57,678 nt of DNA, taken from positions 1-57,678 of the forward strand of contig NZ_JAJEWM010000007.1 in assembly GCF_020687685.1 (NCBI RefSeq), written 5' to 3'. Within the stretch, counting starts at the first letter, position 1; each line of letters begins with the position of its first letter. The position numbers were made by a program, and so were the translations under genes. A model generated the notes under the pieces. That model saw only the letters and a program-made list of their open reading frames with translations, was not told the origin of the DNA and ran no database searches. Of the stretch, positions 1-8,576 are shown piece by piece. Source of the DNA: Tessaracoccus sp. OS52 (GTDB lineage Bacteria > Actinomycetota > Actinomycetes > Propionibacteriales > Propionibacteriaceae).

Positions 1-68
1 TCGTGATACATCCGCACCGCCCGAGCCTTCAACTCGGCCGGGTACCTCTTCGACGTGTTTCCTGGCAT
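1..68 (-). CDS. IS3-family transposase OrfA, N-terminal fragment
   Basis: The minus-strand frame from ATG at 68 reads MPGNTSKRYPAELKARAVRM and then runs off the window edge. The pattern of a few basic residues, then a Y-P-x-E-(L/F)-(K/R)-x-(R/D)-A-V stretch, is the start of the OrfA helix-turn-helix domain (HTH_Tnp_1) of IS3-family elements. Only about 22 codons are visible, so it cannot be told whether the gene is intact. Its first bases overlap, in antisense, the reading frame that seems to extend the IS110 fragment on the plus strand. Confidence 0.6.
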   Translation of the reverse strand, partial: MPGNTSKRYPAELKARAVRMYH

Positions 69-119
69 GACTCCATCCTTCCCAAGGATCGAAGTCTCCG
101 GACACACCGGGGTGATTCA
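1..119 (-). mobile_element. End of an IS3-family insertion sequence (runs off the window)
   Basis: Read on the minus strand, the element begins at 119 with TGAATCACCCCGGTGTGTCC, continues into CGGAGACT, and reaches an ATG at 68 that opens an OrfA-like reading frame. A terminal TGA-NNNN-CCCCGG...GTCCGGAGACT end about 50 bp before an HTH_Tnp_1-type ORF is typical of IS3-family ends in high-GC Gram-positives. The far end and OrfB lie outside the window. The boundary at 119/120 is where IS110 coding sequence begins on the other strand. This suggests IS3 inserted into, or recombined with, an IS110 copy. Confidence 0.7.
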
Positions 120-606
120 CCCAAACACAGCCACCACCGACCCCACCGCAGCAGCCAAGACCGCACTACGGTCAATGGCCCGCACCTGGCAACACCTCAC
201 CGACGAGATCACCGACCTCGACCAACACATCGCAACCCTGCTCGAGACCATCAACCCACGCCTCCTGCAGGTCCACGGCATCGGAGCAGCAGTGGCAACC
301 CAACTCCTGATCACCTGCGGCGACAACCCCAACCGGATCCGCCACGAAGCCAGCTTCGCGATGCTCTGCGGCGCCGCCCCCATACCCGCATCCAGCGGCA
401 AGACCCGCAGACACCGCCTCAACCGCGGCGGCGACCGCAAAGCCCACAGCGCCCTCTGGCGGATCGCGATCACCCGCATGAGCACCGACCAACGCACCAA
501 AAACTACGTCGAACGACGCACCACCGAAGGCCTCTCAAAACGAGACATCACCCGCTGCCTCATCCGATACATCGCCCGCGAAATCCACCCAATCCTCACC
601 AGTTGA
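120..606 (+). pseudogene. IS110-family transposase, C-terminal remnant
   Basis: About 160 codons match the C-terminal Transposase_20 half of IS110-family recombinases. Visible landmarks are the helix-hairpin-helix-like LQVHGIGAAVATQLL, then GDNPNRIRHEASFAMLCG, then PIPASSGKTRRHRLNRGGDR, which carries the conserved serine region, and the tail RRTTEGLSKRDITRCLIRYI. The N-terminal DEDD RuvC-like half is missing. Upstream of 120 the same frame translates antisense IS3 sequence and meets a TGA at 4-6, so the apparent ORF start at 55 is spurious. The remnant cannot be active alone. Sequence after the stop (ACAACCATAGGAGCATC) looks like an IS110 right end. Confidence 0.8.
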
Positions 607-639
607 CAACCATAGGAGCATCGCCGACTCGTGCCTCGC

Positions 640-694
640 CAGCTACTCGACCAGCGGAGAGCCAGCACGTGCGGCGACGTGTCGAGATCACCGC
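640..694. repeat. Degenerate copy of the TCGAGTAG...GTGTCGAGATC repeat
   Basis: The stretch contains CTACTCGACCAGCGG and, further on, GTGCGGCGACGTGTCGAGATCACC. The latter matches the core of the 86-bp tandem repeat at the right end of the window (57481 onwards). It lies in the 160-bp gap between the IS110 remnant and ppk2, where no gene is seen. It is a single decayed copy. Confidence 0.55.
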
Positions 695-767
695 CCTGCC
701 GCCTTCGGCCCCCTCGCGAGACACGGGATGGAAGAATGGAGCACTTGTATCGTCGAGAGGAACCTTC

Positions 768-1946
768 ATGGCCAAGTCTGCGAGGACCCAGTGGAGCGAG
801 GATCCGCGAGCGGCCCTGCGGCCGGGAGAGGGCTTCGACCTCTCCACCTTCGACCGCGCCGGCACCCCGGGATTCGCCGGGGACAAGGACATGGGCAAGG
901 AGCTGACCGACACCAGAGGGGCGCTCCTCAACCAGCTGCAGGAGCGGTTGTTCGCCGAGGGCAGGGCCGGCGGCAAGCGCTCGGTGCTGGTGGTGGTCCA
1001 GGGGCTGGACACGGCGGGCAAGGGCGGCATCGCGCGGCACGTGATGGGCTACGTGGACCCACAGGGGGTGCACCTGCGATCCTTCGGGGTCCCGACTGAG
1101 GAGGAACGCAGCCACCACTACCTGTGGCGGATCGAGAACGCGCTGCCCGCGCCGGGGCGGATCGGGGTGTTCGACCGCTCCCACTACGAGGACGTGCTGG
1201 TCGTCCGGGTGGAGAACCTCGTCGAGCAGTCCGTGTGGGAGGACCGCTATGACGAGATCAACCAGTGGGAGAAGCGCCTGGTCGACTCGGGAACCGTCCT
1301 GCTGAAGTTCGCGATGATGGTCTCCCACGAGGAACAGGGCCTCCGGCTGATGGAACGCCTGGACAGGCCGGACAAGCACTGGAAGTACGCGCCGTCGGAC
1401 CTCGACACCCGCGCCAAGTGGGAGCGGTACCAGGAGGCCTACCAGGCGGTGTTCGACCGCACCAACACCGACTACGCGCCGTGGTACGTGCTTCCAGCCG
1501 ACCGCAAGTGGTACCCGCGCCTCGCCGTCACCGAGATCCTCACCCGTACGTTGATCGAGATGGACCTGCGTTGGCCACGCGTCCGCTGGAGCGACGACGT
1601 GCAGCGCCGGAAACTGGCGGAGACCATGACGACGGCGTCGCTGGCGGAATCCCTCTCCAACACCGAGGAGGTGGTGACCGAGGCGATCCAGGAGAGCATC
1701 GAGGTGCGCCTGGCGGCGGCCGCGCTGATCGGCGAGGACACGGACACGACCGCCAAGCAGCTGGACGAGCGGCGCCGGGAACTCCTCGTCGACATGGAGC
1801 GCAACATCGCCCAGAAGCGGGAACTGCTGGAGGCTCGCCGCCAGAAGCCCGCGAAGGAGCCGGCACAGGCCAAGCCCGCGAAGGAGCCGGCACAGGCCAA
1901 GCCCGCGAAGGGCAGGCAGCCGAAGCAGAAGAAGAAGCAGAAGTAG
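768..1946 (+). CDS. ppk2: Polyphosphate kinase 2 family protein (PPK2)
   Basis: PPK2 enzymes transfer phosphate between polyphosphate and nucleotides in the cytoplasm. The 392-residue product has the PPK2 P-loop GLDTAGKGG near residue 90, the Walker-B/lid region IGVFDRSHYEDV, and the aromatic KWYPRLAVTEIL core. After the catalytic domain there is an acidic/basic helical stretch of about 70 residues. A lysine-rich tail follows with the nonapeptide KPAKEPAQA repeated twice and begun a third time, encoded by a 27-bp tandem DNA repeat near 1845-1900. ATG at 768 is chosen because GAGAGGA lies 7 nt upstream; the frame stays open to base 3, but only through IS110 and repeat sequence. The gene is monocistronic. 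The direction of catalysis (ADP versus AMP or GDP acceptor) cannot be told. Confidence 0.9.
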   Translation: MAKSARTQWSEDPRAALRPGEGFDLSTFDRAGTPGFAGDKDMGKELTDTRGALLNQLQERLFAEGRAGGKRSVLVVVQGLDTAGKGGIARHVMGYVDPQGVHLRSFGVPTEEERSHHYLWRIENALPAPGRIGVFDRSHYEDVLVVRVENLVEQSVWEDRYDEINQWEKRLVDSGTVLLKFAMMVSHEEQGLRLMERLDRPDKHWKYAPSDLDTRAKWERYQEAYQAVFDRTNTDYAPWYVLPADRKWYPRLAVTEILTRTLIEMDLRWPRVRWSDDVQRRKLAETMTTASLAESLSNTEEVVTEAIQESIEVRLAAAALIGEDTDTTAKQLDERRRELLVDMERNIAQKRELLEARRQKPAKEPAQAKPAKEPAQAKPAKGRQPKQKKKQK

Positions 1947-1988
1947 TCCCGGTCCCTCGGACTGGGGGTTGAGCTCGGAGCGCAGCAG

Positions 1989-2020
1989 CCCGGAGCGACG
2001 ACGGTGTCACCCGCTCCGGG
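1989..2020 (+). terminator. Possible terminator hairpin after ppk2
   Basis: CCCGGAGCG at 1989-1997 pairs perfectly with CGCTCCGGG at 2012-2020 across a 14-nt loop, 43 nt after the ppk2 stop. There is no T tract, which is common in high-GC genomes. The long loop keeps confidence modest. Confidence 0.4.
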
Positions 2021-2144
2021 CACAGTCGTCGCTGGGCCGCGACGTAGCCAGGCGCGTTTGACCGCTGCCCGACCCCAGAACACGACCCCGCCGATTTTCA
2101 CACATGGGCGGATGCGTAGCATGCCCGGGTTAACCGACCCCCGG

Positions 2145-2181
2145 TTCGACCCCCGGCCGTCCTGCTGCTAGCTTCGCGGCC
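2145..2181 (+). promoter_or_regulatory. cydA promoter, leaderless layout
   Basis: TAGCTT at 2169-2174 sits 7 nt before the cydA ATG at 2182. A weak -35 (TTCGAC, 2145-2150) lies 18 nt upstream of it. No Shine-Dalgarno precedes the ATG, so transcription probably starts at or next to the start codon. Confidence 0.55.
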
Positions 2182-3672
2182 ATGGACCCAGTGACGCTCG
2201 GACGGTGGCAATTCGGCATCACCACCGTCTACCACTACCTTTTCGTGCCGATCACGATCGCCCTCTCGATGATCGTCGCCGTCATCCAGACCGTCTGGTA
2301 CCGGACCGGCAACGACAAGTACCTCCGCCTCACGAAGTTCTTCGGGAAGCTGTTCCTGATCAACTTCGCGCTCGGCGTCGTGACCGGGATCGTGCAGGAG
2401 TTCCAGTTCGGAATGAACTGGTCTGAGTACTCCCGCTTCGTCGGCGACGTCTTCGGAGCCCCGCTGGCGCTGGAGGCGCTGCTCGCGTTCTTCCTGGAGT
2501 CCACGTTCCTGGGGTTGTGGATCTTCGGCTGGGACAAGCTGCCGAAGCTGGTCCACCTGGCGGCCATCTACATCGTCGCGTTCGGCACCATGCTGTCGGC
2601 GGTGTTCATCCTGGCCGCGAACTCCTGGATGCAGAACCCCGTCGGGACGGTGTTCAACAACGGCCGCGCGGAACTCGACGGCGTCGAGGGCTTCCTGGAG
2701 GTCCTCACCAACCCGGTGTTCCTCGTGACCTTCCCGCACGTGCTGTTCGGTGCCTACATGGTGGGCGGCGCCATCGTCGCCGCCGTCAGCGGCTGGCACC
2801 TGGCCCGCCTCCACAAGCTCGGCGAGGCCGCCCCGGTCGAGGACGTGGCCGCGTTCCGCTTCGGCGTGAAGCTGGGCGCCTGGATCCTCATCGCCGCTTC
2901 GATCTTCACGGTCGTCACCGGCGACATGCAGTCCAAGGTGATGATGCAGGCCCAGCCCATGAAGATGTCGGCGGCCGAGGCCCTCTACGACACCGAGACC
3001 AACGCCAGCTTCTCGGTCCTGACCATCGGCAGCCTCGACGGCACCAAGGAGATCTGGTCGCTCAAGATCCCCGGCCTGCTGTCGCTGATGTCGGGCTACG
3101 AGACCGTGGAGGGCATCAACGACCTCCGCGAGGACTTCGAAGACGGCGGCTTCCGCCGCGCCGACGGCACCCAGACCACCCTGCAGGCCGCCTACGCCGA
3201 CGAACTGGCCGCCAACTACGACGTCGACCCCACCCCGAACATCTTCCTGTCCTACTGGACGTTCCGCCTGATGATCACCCTCGGCATGCTCGGTGCCGCC
3301 GTTGGAGTGTTCCTGCTGTGGAGCATCCGCGGCGGGAGACTCCCGAAGCCCGGCCGCGTGTGGACCGGCCTGATGGTGGCGATGCCACTGCTGCCGCTGT
3401 TCGCGAACTCCTTCGGCTGGATCTTCACCGAGATGGGTCGCCAGCCCTGGATCGTCGCGGGGGTGTTGCCGACGTCGGCCGGCATCTCCCCGACCGCGAG
3501 CGTCGCCGAGGTCCTCACCTCGATGATCGTCTACACGCTGCTCTACGGCGTGCTGGCCGTGATCGAGGTCGGGCTGTTCCTGAAGTACACGAAGCTGGGA
3601 CTCCCCGATGTGCACCCCGTCGACCTGGACGCCGTCGATGATCCCGATGCCCCGCTGACCTTCGCCTACTGA
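2182..3672 (+). CDS. cydA: Cytochrome bd ubiquinol/menaquinol oxidase subunit I
   Basis: CydA is the quinol-oxidising, haem-carrying subunit of the membrane cytochrome bd oxidase, which reduces O2 to water with high affinity. The 496-residue protein is polytopic. N-terminal TTVYHYLFVPIT carries the haem b595/d-side histidine. TFPHVLFGAYM carries a haem b558 histidine. GWIFTEMGRQPW is the conserved quinol-site segment with the axial methionine. The periplasmic Q-loop is of the shorter Gram-positive kind. It is first in a cydA-cydB-cydD-cydC operon, with 11 nt to cydB and cydD and cydC overlapping their predecessors. Confidence 0.97.
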   Translation: MDPVTLGRWQFGITTVYHYLFVPITIALSMIVAVIQTVWYRTGNDKYLRLTKFFGKLFLINFALGVVTGIVQEFQFGMNWSEYSRFVGDVFGAPLALEALLAFFLESTFLGLWIFGWDKLPKLVHLAAIYIVAFGTMLSAVFILAANSWMQNPVGTVFNNGRAELDGVEGFLEVLTNPVFLVTFPHVLFGAYMVGGAIVAAVSGWHLARLHKLGEAAPVEDVAAFRFGVKLGAWILIAASIFTVVTGDMQSKVMMQAQPMKMSAAEALYDTETNASFSVLTIGSLDGTKEIWSLKIPGLLSLMSGYETVEGINDLREDFEDGGFRRADGTQTTLQAAYADELAANYDVDPTPNIFLSYWTFRLMITLGMLGAAVGVFLLWSIRGGRLPKPGRVWTGLMVAMPLLPLFANSFGWIFTEMGRQPWIVAGVLPTSAGISPTASVAEVLTSMIVYTLLYGVLAVIEVGLFLKYTKLGLPDVHPVDLDAVDDPDAPLTFAY

Positions 3673-3683
3673 GGAGCCGAGAA

Positions 3684-4760
3684 ATGATGCTGCTTGAAAC
3701 GGTCCCCACTCTGGTGGTCGTCTGGTTCGCCCTCATCGCGGTGCTCTGGATCGGCTTCTTCTTCTTGGAGTCGTTCGACTTCGGCGTTGCGCTCCTGATC
3801 CCCGTCCTCGGGCGCACCGACAAGGAGCGCCGGGTGCTGATCAACACCATCGGCCCGCTGTGGGACGGCAACGAGGTGTGGCTGCTCACCGCCGGTGGTG
3901 CGATGTTCGCGGCGTTCCCCGGCTGGTACGCGTCGATGTTCTCCGGCCTCTACCTCCCGCTGCTGCTCGTGCTGGTGGGCCTCATCCTGCGCGGGGTGGC
4001 CTTCGAGTACCGCAACAAGAACACCGACCCGCGCTGGCGCCGGATGTTCGACTGGTTCGCCATCGTGGGCTCGTTCCTGCCCCCGCTGGTGCTGGGGATC
4101 GGGTTCGCGAACTTCGTCGTCGGCCTCCCCAACGACGGCCTGCTGTGGAACGGCAACTTCTGGTCGCTGTTCGGGCCCTTCGGCCTGCTCGGTGGCGTGC
4201 TGCTGCTCGCGGTCGCGCTGATGCACGGTGCCACCTTCCTGACCCTCAAGACCCGCGGAATCGTCCGGGAACGCGCCCGCGCCTTCGCGGGCAGGCTCGG
4301 CTGGGTCGCCGTCGGGCTGCTGGCGGTGTTCGTGATCTGCCAGAACGTGTTCTGGCCGGCAACCTCCGAGTTCGCCGACCTGTCCGCCTTCGCCTGGGCG
4401 GCGGGCGCCGTCGCCATCGCCGGGTCGGCCGCGTCGGTGCTGCTGACCACCACGGTGAAGCGCGAGGGTTGGGCGTTCGTCACCGGGGGCCTGTCGATCG
4501 TCGCCCTGTTCGCAGGCATCTTCCTGCGGATGTACGGCAACATCGGCTTCACGCAGGACACGACGGTGCCCGTCCTCGACCGCCTGAACATGGTCACGGC
4601 TGCCTCGTCCGAGACCACCCTCACGATCATGACCTGGGCGGCGGTGATCTTCGTCCCGCTGGTCATCGGCTACCAGGCCTGGAGCTACTGGGTGTTCAGC
4701 AAGCGCATCAGCACCAAGAACATTCCCGACGAGGTAGAGGCGGCTGCCGCAACGGCATGA
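3684..4760 (+). CDS. cydB: Cytochrome bd oxidase subunit II
   Basis: CydB is the structural partner of CydA in the bd oxidase. The 358-residue protein is hydrophobic throughout. It has the diagnostic N-terminal WIGFFFLESFDFGVALL and GPLWDGNEVWLLTAGGAMFAAFP segments of the family. GAGGAGCCGAG upstream gives a good ribosome site for ATG 3684. The stop overlaps the next start (ATGA at 4757-4760), which implies translational coupling to cydD. Confidence 0.96.
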   Translation: MMLLETVPTLVVVWFALIAVLWIGFFFLESFDFGVALLIPVLGRTDKERRVLINTIGPLWDGNEVWLLTAGGAMFAAFPGWYASMFSGLYLPLLLVLVGLILRGVAFEYRNKNTDPRWRRMFDWFAIVGSFLPPLVLGIGFANFVVGLPNDGLLWNGNFWSLFGPFGLLGGVLLLAVALMHGATFLTLKTRGIVRERARAFAGRLGWVAVGLLAVFVICQNVFWPATSEFADLSAFAWAAGAVAIAGSAASVLLTTTVKREGWAFVTGGLSIVALFAGIFLRMYGNIGFTQDTTVPVLDRLNMVTAASSETTLTIMTWAAVIFVPLVIGYQAWSYWVFSKRISTKNIPDEVEAAAATA

Positions 4761-6382
4761 CCGGACCCATCCACCCGCGACTGCTGCAGCGCGCTGGGGC
4801 CACCAGGAACTACCTGGTGGCCTCGGTTGCGCTGGGCACCGCGACGGCGTTCCTGCTCATCCTCCAGGCGTGGCTCATCGCGCGGGCCGTGACCTCGGTC
4901 TTCGACGCCTCCGGCAGCCCGTCCGACTGGGCCTGGCTCGTCGGGGGCCTGCTGGCCGTCTTCACCACCCGGGCGCTGCTGGCCTGGCTCGACTCGTGGC
5001 TGGCACACCGCTCGGCGGCCGCCGTGAAGTCGCAGCTGCGACGCGACGTCGTGGCCGCCCGCGCCGCCAGCCCAGTGTCGGGGCGGGTGTCGTCGTCGAC
5101 GCTGGTGCACGTCACCACCACCGGCCTCGACGCGCTCGACGGCTACTTCTCCAAGTACCTGCCGCAACTCGGACTGGCGGTCACAGTGCCCCTGATCGTG
5201 GGCGCGGCGATCCTGGTGACCGACTGGCCCTCCGCCATCATCGTCGCCTTCACGCTGCCTCTCATCCCGATCTTCATGGCCCTCATCGGCTGGACCACCC
5301 AGAAGGCCACCAGGCGCAGCTTCGCGTTCGCCGACCGGCTGTCCAACCACTTCGCCGACCTCATCGAGGGGTTGCCGACGCTGCAGGCCTTCGCCCGCGC
5401 CCGCGCCCAGCGGGCCGGCGTCGAGATCACCGAGGCCAAGTACCGTCGCGCCACCATGCGCGTGCTCTACGTCTCGTTCCTGTCCTCGTTCGCGCTGGAG
5501 TTGCTGGCGACGCTGTCGGTGGCCGTGGTGGCGGTGACCATCGGCTTTCGACTGGTCTACGGCGACGTCACGTTCCAGGCGGCGCTGTTCGTGCTCATCC
5601 TCGCCCCCGAGGCCTTCCTGCCCGTGCGGCAGGTGGGTGTGCACTTCCACGACTCGGTCGACGGGATCGCCGCGGCGGACTCCGCCTTCGCCATCATCGA
5701 CGGCGCTGGCGCGGCCGGTGGAGCGGCCCCGGTCGGGTCCCTGCTGGGGGAGACCGTCGAACTGGAAGACGTCGCCTTCAGCTACGACGGCGCATCGTCG
5801 CCGGCGCTCAGCGGCTTCTCCCTCCGGCTGGAACCCGGAGAGGTCGTCGCACTCGGCGGTCCGTCGGGGAGCGGGAAGTCCACCGTGCTCGGCCTGCTGA
5901 TGGGATTCCGCCGCCCGGACTCGGGACGCGTGCTGCTCGGCGGCCGGGACCTCGCCGGACTCGACGCCGAACAGTGGCGTCGCCAGGTGGCCTGGGTCTC
6001 GCAGGAGCCGGGGATGGTGCACGGCACCGTCGCCGACAACGTGCTGCTGGGCAACCCCGGAGCCGGAGCCGACGACGTCGCCGCGGCCCTGCGCGCTGCA
6101 GGCGCCGACTTCCCCGCCGACAAACCCGTGGGCGATGACGGCGAGGGCCTCTCCGGCGGCGAGCGGCGCCGCGTCGCCGTCGCCCGGGCGCTGCTGCGGA
6201 TCGCCGCGGGTGGGGTCCGGTTGCTGGTGCTGGACGAACCGACCGCAGGTTTGGACTCCGACACCGAGACCGCGGTCATCGAGGCCGTGCGCGCCAGCGG
6301 GGTCGGCGCGCTCGTCGTGACCCACCGTCCGACCGTCCTGGCCGCGGCCGACCGTGTCGTCGAACTGGAGCCGGTCCGGTGA
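4757..6382 (+). CDS. cydD: ABC exporter CydD (cytochrome bd assembly)
   Basis: CydD forms a heterodimeric ABC transporter with CydC that exports cysteine/glutathione-type thiols and is needed for cytochrome bd assembly. The 541-residue product has an N-terminal six-helix membrane domain (about 1-310). Its nucleotide-binding domain has Walker A GPSGSGKST, signature LSGGERRR and Walker B LLVLDEPTAGLD. The ATG at 4757 overlaps the cydB stop. The frame is open far upstream inside cydB, but that is antisense-free shadow coding and was discarded. The stop overlaps the cydC start (GTGA). Confidence 0.93.
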   Translation: MTGPIHPRLLQRAGATRNYLVASVALGTATAFLLILQAWLIARAVTSVFDASGSPSDWAWLVGGLLAVFTTRALLAWLDSWLAHRSAAAVKSQLRRDVVAARAASPVSGRVSSSTLVHVTTTGLDALDGYFSKYLPQLGLAVTVPLIVGAAILVTDWPSAIIVAFTLPLIPIFMALIGWTTQKATRRSFAFADRLSNHFADLIEGLPTLQAFARARAQRAGVEITEAKYRRATMRVLYVSFLSSFALELLATLSVAVVAVTIGFRLVYGDVTFQAALFVLILAPEAFLPVRQVGVHFHDSVDGIAAADSAFAIIDGAGAAGGAAPVGSLLGETVELEDVAFSYDGASSPALSGFSLRLEPGEVVALGGPSGSGKSTVLGLLMGFRRPDSGRVLLGGRDLAGLDAEQWRRQVAWVSQEPGMVHGTVADNVLLGNPGAGADDVAAALRAAGADFPADKPVGDDGEGLSGGERRRVAVARALLRIAAGGVRLLVLDEPTAGLDSDTETAVIEAVRASGVGALVVTHRPTVLAAADRVVELEPVR

Positions 6383-7983
6383 GCGCCGCCCCACAGCCGG
6401 CCCCACGCCCGGGCGGTCTGGTGCTGGAACTGCTCCGCGCGGTTCCCAAGGGCCGACGTCGGTTCGCGCTCGCGACCCTGCTGGCGGCCGTGGCCTCGGC
6501 CTCGTCGGTGGCGCTGATGGGAATGGCGGCCTGGCTGATCAGCTTCGCCGCCATGCATCCCCCTGTGCTCTACCTGCAGGCGGCGGCGGTCCTGGTGCGC
6601 GCGTTCGGCATCTCGCGGGGGGCCTTCCGTTACTCGGAGCGGCTCGTCGGCCACGACCTGGTGCTCCGGATGCAGTCAGCGCTGCGGCTCAGGGTCTACG
6701 ACAAGCTCGCGGGCACCACGCTCATCGGCCGACGGCGGGGGGACCTGCTTACCCGGGTGGTGGCCGACGTCGCCGCCATCCAGGACATCGTGGTCCGTGT
6801 GCTGATCCCTGTGCTGGCGGCGTCGCTGGTGGTGTCCGCCACCACGTTCGTGCTCGCCTTCTTCAACCTCCCCTCGGCGCTGGTGTTGCTGGCGACGACC
6901 GTGCTCGGGGGCGCCGTCGTGCCGCTGCTGGCGCAGCGGGCCACCCAGCGCGTCGACCTCGCGGCAGCGCCCGCCCGGGGCCGACTCGCCGACAGCGTGC
7001 GGGAGTTCTCGCGCAACGCCACCGACCTGGTCGCCTACGGAGCCACCGGCGACGCCCTCGCCAGGCTGGCGACCGTCGACGATGAGTTGCGCCGGATCGA
7101 GGCTCGCGGAGCCTGGGTGCGAGGGATCGCCGGCGGTGGGCAGTTGCTGGCCGCGGGGGTCGCCGTCGCAGCCGCCCTGCTCATCGGCGCACCGGCAGTC
7201 GCCGACGGCGCGCTGGATCCGCGCCACCTCGCGGTCCTGGTGCTGACTCCGCTGGCGCTGCACGAGGTGGTGGGCACCTTCACGCAGGCGGCCCAGACGT
7301 GGACGCGATCACGCGCGGCGCTGCAACGGGTGGCCGAGACGCTGGATGCCGCTGACGTCGGATCCGGCGACGCCACCGTCGGCGGCGGCGCTGCCCGGGG
7401 CCTGGTCCTGACCGACGTCACCATCGGCTGGCCCGGCGCCGGCCCGATCATCTCCGGACTGGACCTCACGGTGGGACCGGGCGAGCGGGTCGCGCTGGTC
7501 GGGCCATCCGGGTCGGGAAAGACCACGGTGGCCGCCACCGTGATGGGCCTGATCCCGCCGCTGTCCGGCAGCATCGAGCGTGGCGGGCGCGTCGGCTACC
7601 TCGCGCAGGACGCCCACGTCTTCACGACGTCGGTGGCCGAGAACGTCCGGATAGGAAACAAGGACGCAGGCGACGACGAGGTCGCGGCGGCGCTCGCGCG
7701 CGCCGGCCTCGACCTGGACCCGTCCCGCATCGTCGGCGAAGGCGGGACCGGCCTTTCCGGCGGCGAGCGCCGACGGCTGGCTTTCGCCCGCGTCGTCGCG
7801 GCCGAACGGGACCTGTTGATCCTGGACGAGCCGACCGAGCACCTCGACCACGAGACCGCAGAACGCCTCATCGACGACATCTTCACCGCCACCCGTGAGC
7901 AGGCGGTACTGGTCCTCACCCACGACCGCGCCGTCGTCGAGCGCTGCGACCGCGTCCACCGCCTGACCGGGACCACCGCCTGA
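6379..7983 (+). CDS. cydC: ABC exporter CydC (cytochrome bd assembly)
   Basis: This is the second half of the CydDC thiol exporter. The 534-residue product has an N-terminal membrane domain and a C-terminal nucleotide-binding domain with Walker A GPSGSGKTT, a Q-loop near GYLAQDAHV, signature LSGGERRR and Walker B LLILDEPTEHLD. Translation starts at GTG 6379, overlapping the cydD stop by four bases. Presence of cydDC with cydAB on one transcript makes this a self-sufficient bd oxidase unit. It ends 19 nt before a convergent gene. Confidence 0.93.
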   Translation: MSAAPQPAPRPGGLVLELLRAVPKGRRRFALATLLAAVASASSVALMGMAAWLISFAAMHPPVLYLQAAAVLVRAFGISRGAFRYSERLVGHDLVLRMQSALRLRVYDKLAGTTLIGRRRGDLLTRVVADVAAIQDIVVRVLIPVLAASLVVSATTFVLAFFNLPSALVLLATTVLGGAVVPLLAQRATQRVDLAAAPARGRLADSVREFSRNATDLVAYGATGDALARLATVDDELRRIEARGAWVRGIAGGGQLLAAGVAVAAALLIGAPAVADGALDPRHLAVLVLTPLALHEVVGTFTQAAQTWTRSRAALQRVAETLDAADVGSGDATVGGGAARGLVLTDVTIGWPGAGPIISGLDLTVGPGERVALVGPSGSGKTTVAATVMGLIPPLSGSIERGGRVGYLAQDAHVFTTSVAENVRIGNKDAGDDEVAAALARAGLDLDPSRIVGEGGTGLSGGERRRLAFARVVAAERDLLILDEPTEHLDHETAERLIDDIFTATREQAVLVLTHDRAVVERCDRVHRLTGTTA

Positions 7984-8002
7984 CCGGGCGGCGGCCCCAT
8001 CC

Positions 8003-8527
8003 TCAGGCGCCGGGCTGTTCACCGGCCCGGCCGAGGCGCTTGCCGAGCCGTGGAAGCACGCGGCGCTCGATGAAGCCCATGACCAGCGCCAACGGGATGG
8101 CGGCGCGGCTGGTGAGGCGGGCGGCCGGCCGGAGTGCGTGGCGGGCAGCCAACGGCCCGCCCATCCTCGACAGCAGCGCGACGGCGGCGGAGACCGGGCG
8201 GACCAGCAGCGTGATGTGCTCTATCAGGCCGTCGTCGTCGAGGCGCACCAGCTGCACCTCCTCGAGGTTGCGTCCGGCCAAGGTGTTGGTCCCGTGGAGC
8301 ACCCAGTCGCGACCGCCGCCGACCGGGTCCGGGAGCGTCATGTCCCGCAGCACCTCGAAGGCTGACTCGTAGACGGCGATGACGTCGTCGGGACCGTCGA
8401 AGGTGAAGCCGTCGGTCAGCGGTGAGACCAGACGGACCGACGGTGACAGCTGAGCGCGCATGGTGACCGTGTCCTGACGGCGGTCGGCGGCGACGAAGGC
8501 GGCCAGCGCCGCGGGGATCTCGGTCAC
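8003..8527 (-). CDS. NTF2/SnoaL-like fold protein of unknown role
   Basis: The first 115 residues follow the SnoaL/NTF2-like cone-fold pattern: a helix near MTEIPAALAAFVAADRRQD, then strand-rich VRLVSPLTDGFTFDGPDDVIAVYESAFEVL and VQLVRLDDDGLIEHITLLVRP. The last 60 residues are a basic, partly amphipathic helical tail (ALRPAARLTSRAAIPLALVMGFIERR) that could touch the membrane. No catalytic residues can be assigned. The start is GTG 8527, 6 nt after a TAGCCT box. It is convergent with cydC and divergent from the glycosyltransferase gene. Confidence 0.7.
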   Translation of the reverse strand: MTEIPAALAAFVAADRRQDTVTMRAQLSPSVRLVSPLTDGFTFDGPDDVIAVYESAFEVLRDMTLPDPVGGGRDWVLHGTNTLAGRNLEEVQLVRLDDDGLIEHITLLVRPVSAAVALLSRMGGPLAARHALRPAARLTSRAAIPLALVMGFIERRVLPRLGKRLGRAGEQPGA

Positions 8528-8539
8528 GCAGCGAGGCTA
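8528..8539 (-). promoter_or_regulatory. Leaderless promoter of the NTF2-like gene
   Basis: On the minus strand TAGCCT (8539-8534) is followed by six bases and the GTG start at 8527. There is no ribosome site. Spacing matches the other leaderless starts in this window. Confidence 0.55.
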
Positions 8540-8576
8540 CCCGGGCACCGAGTCACCACGGCCGGAGTTGGGGGCG

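Noticed and set aside
3..767. Long N-terminal extension of the PPK2 frame
   Set aside because: It translates IS110 sequence in the wrong frame and a repeat; a clear ribosome site supports ATG 768.
2098..6406. Long minus-strand frames across cydA and cydD
   Set aside because: They are antisense to well-conserved genes, rich in Asp/His/Gln/Arg and without recognisable features, as expected from high third-position GC.
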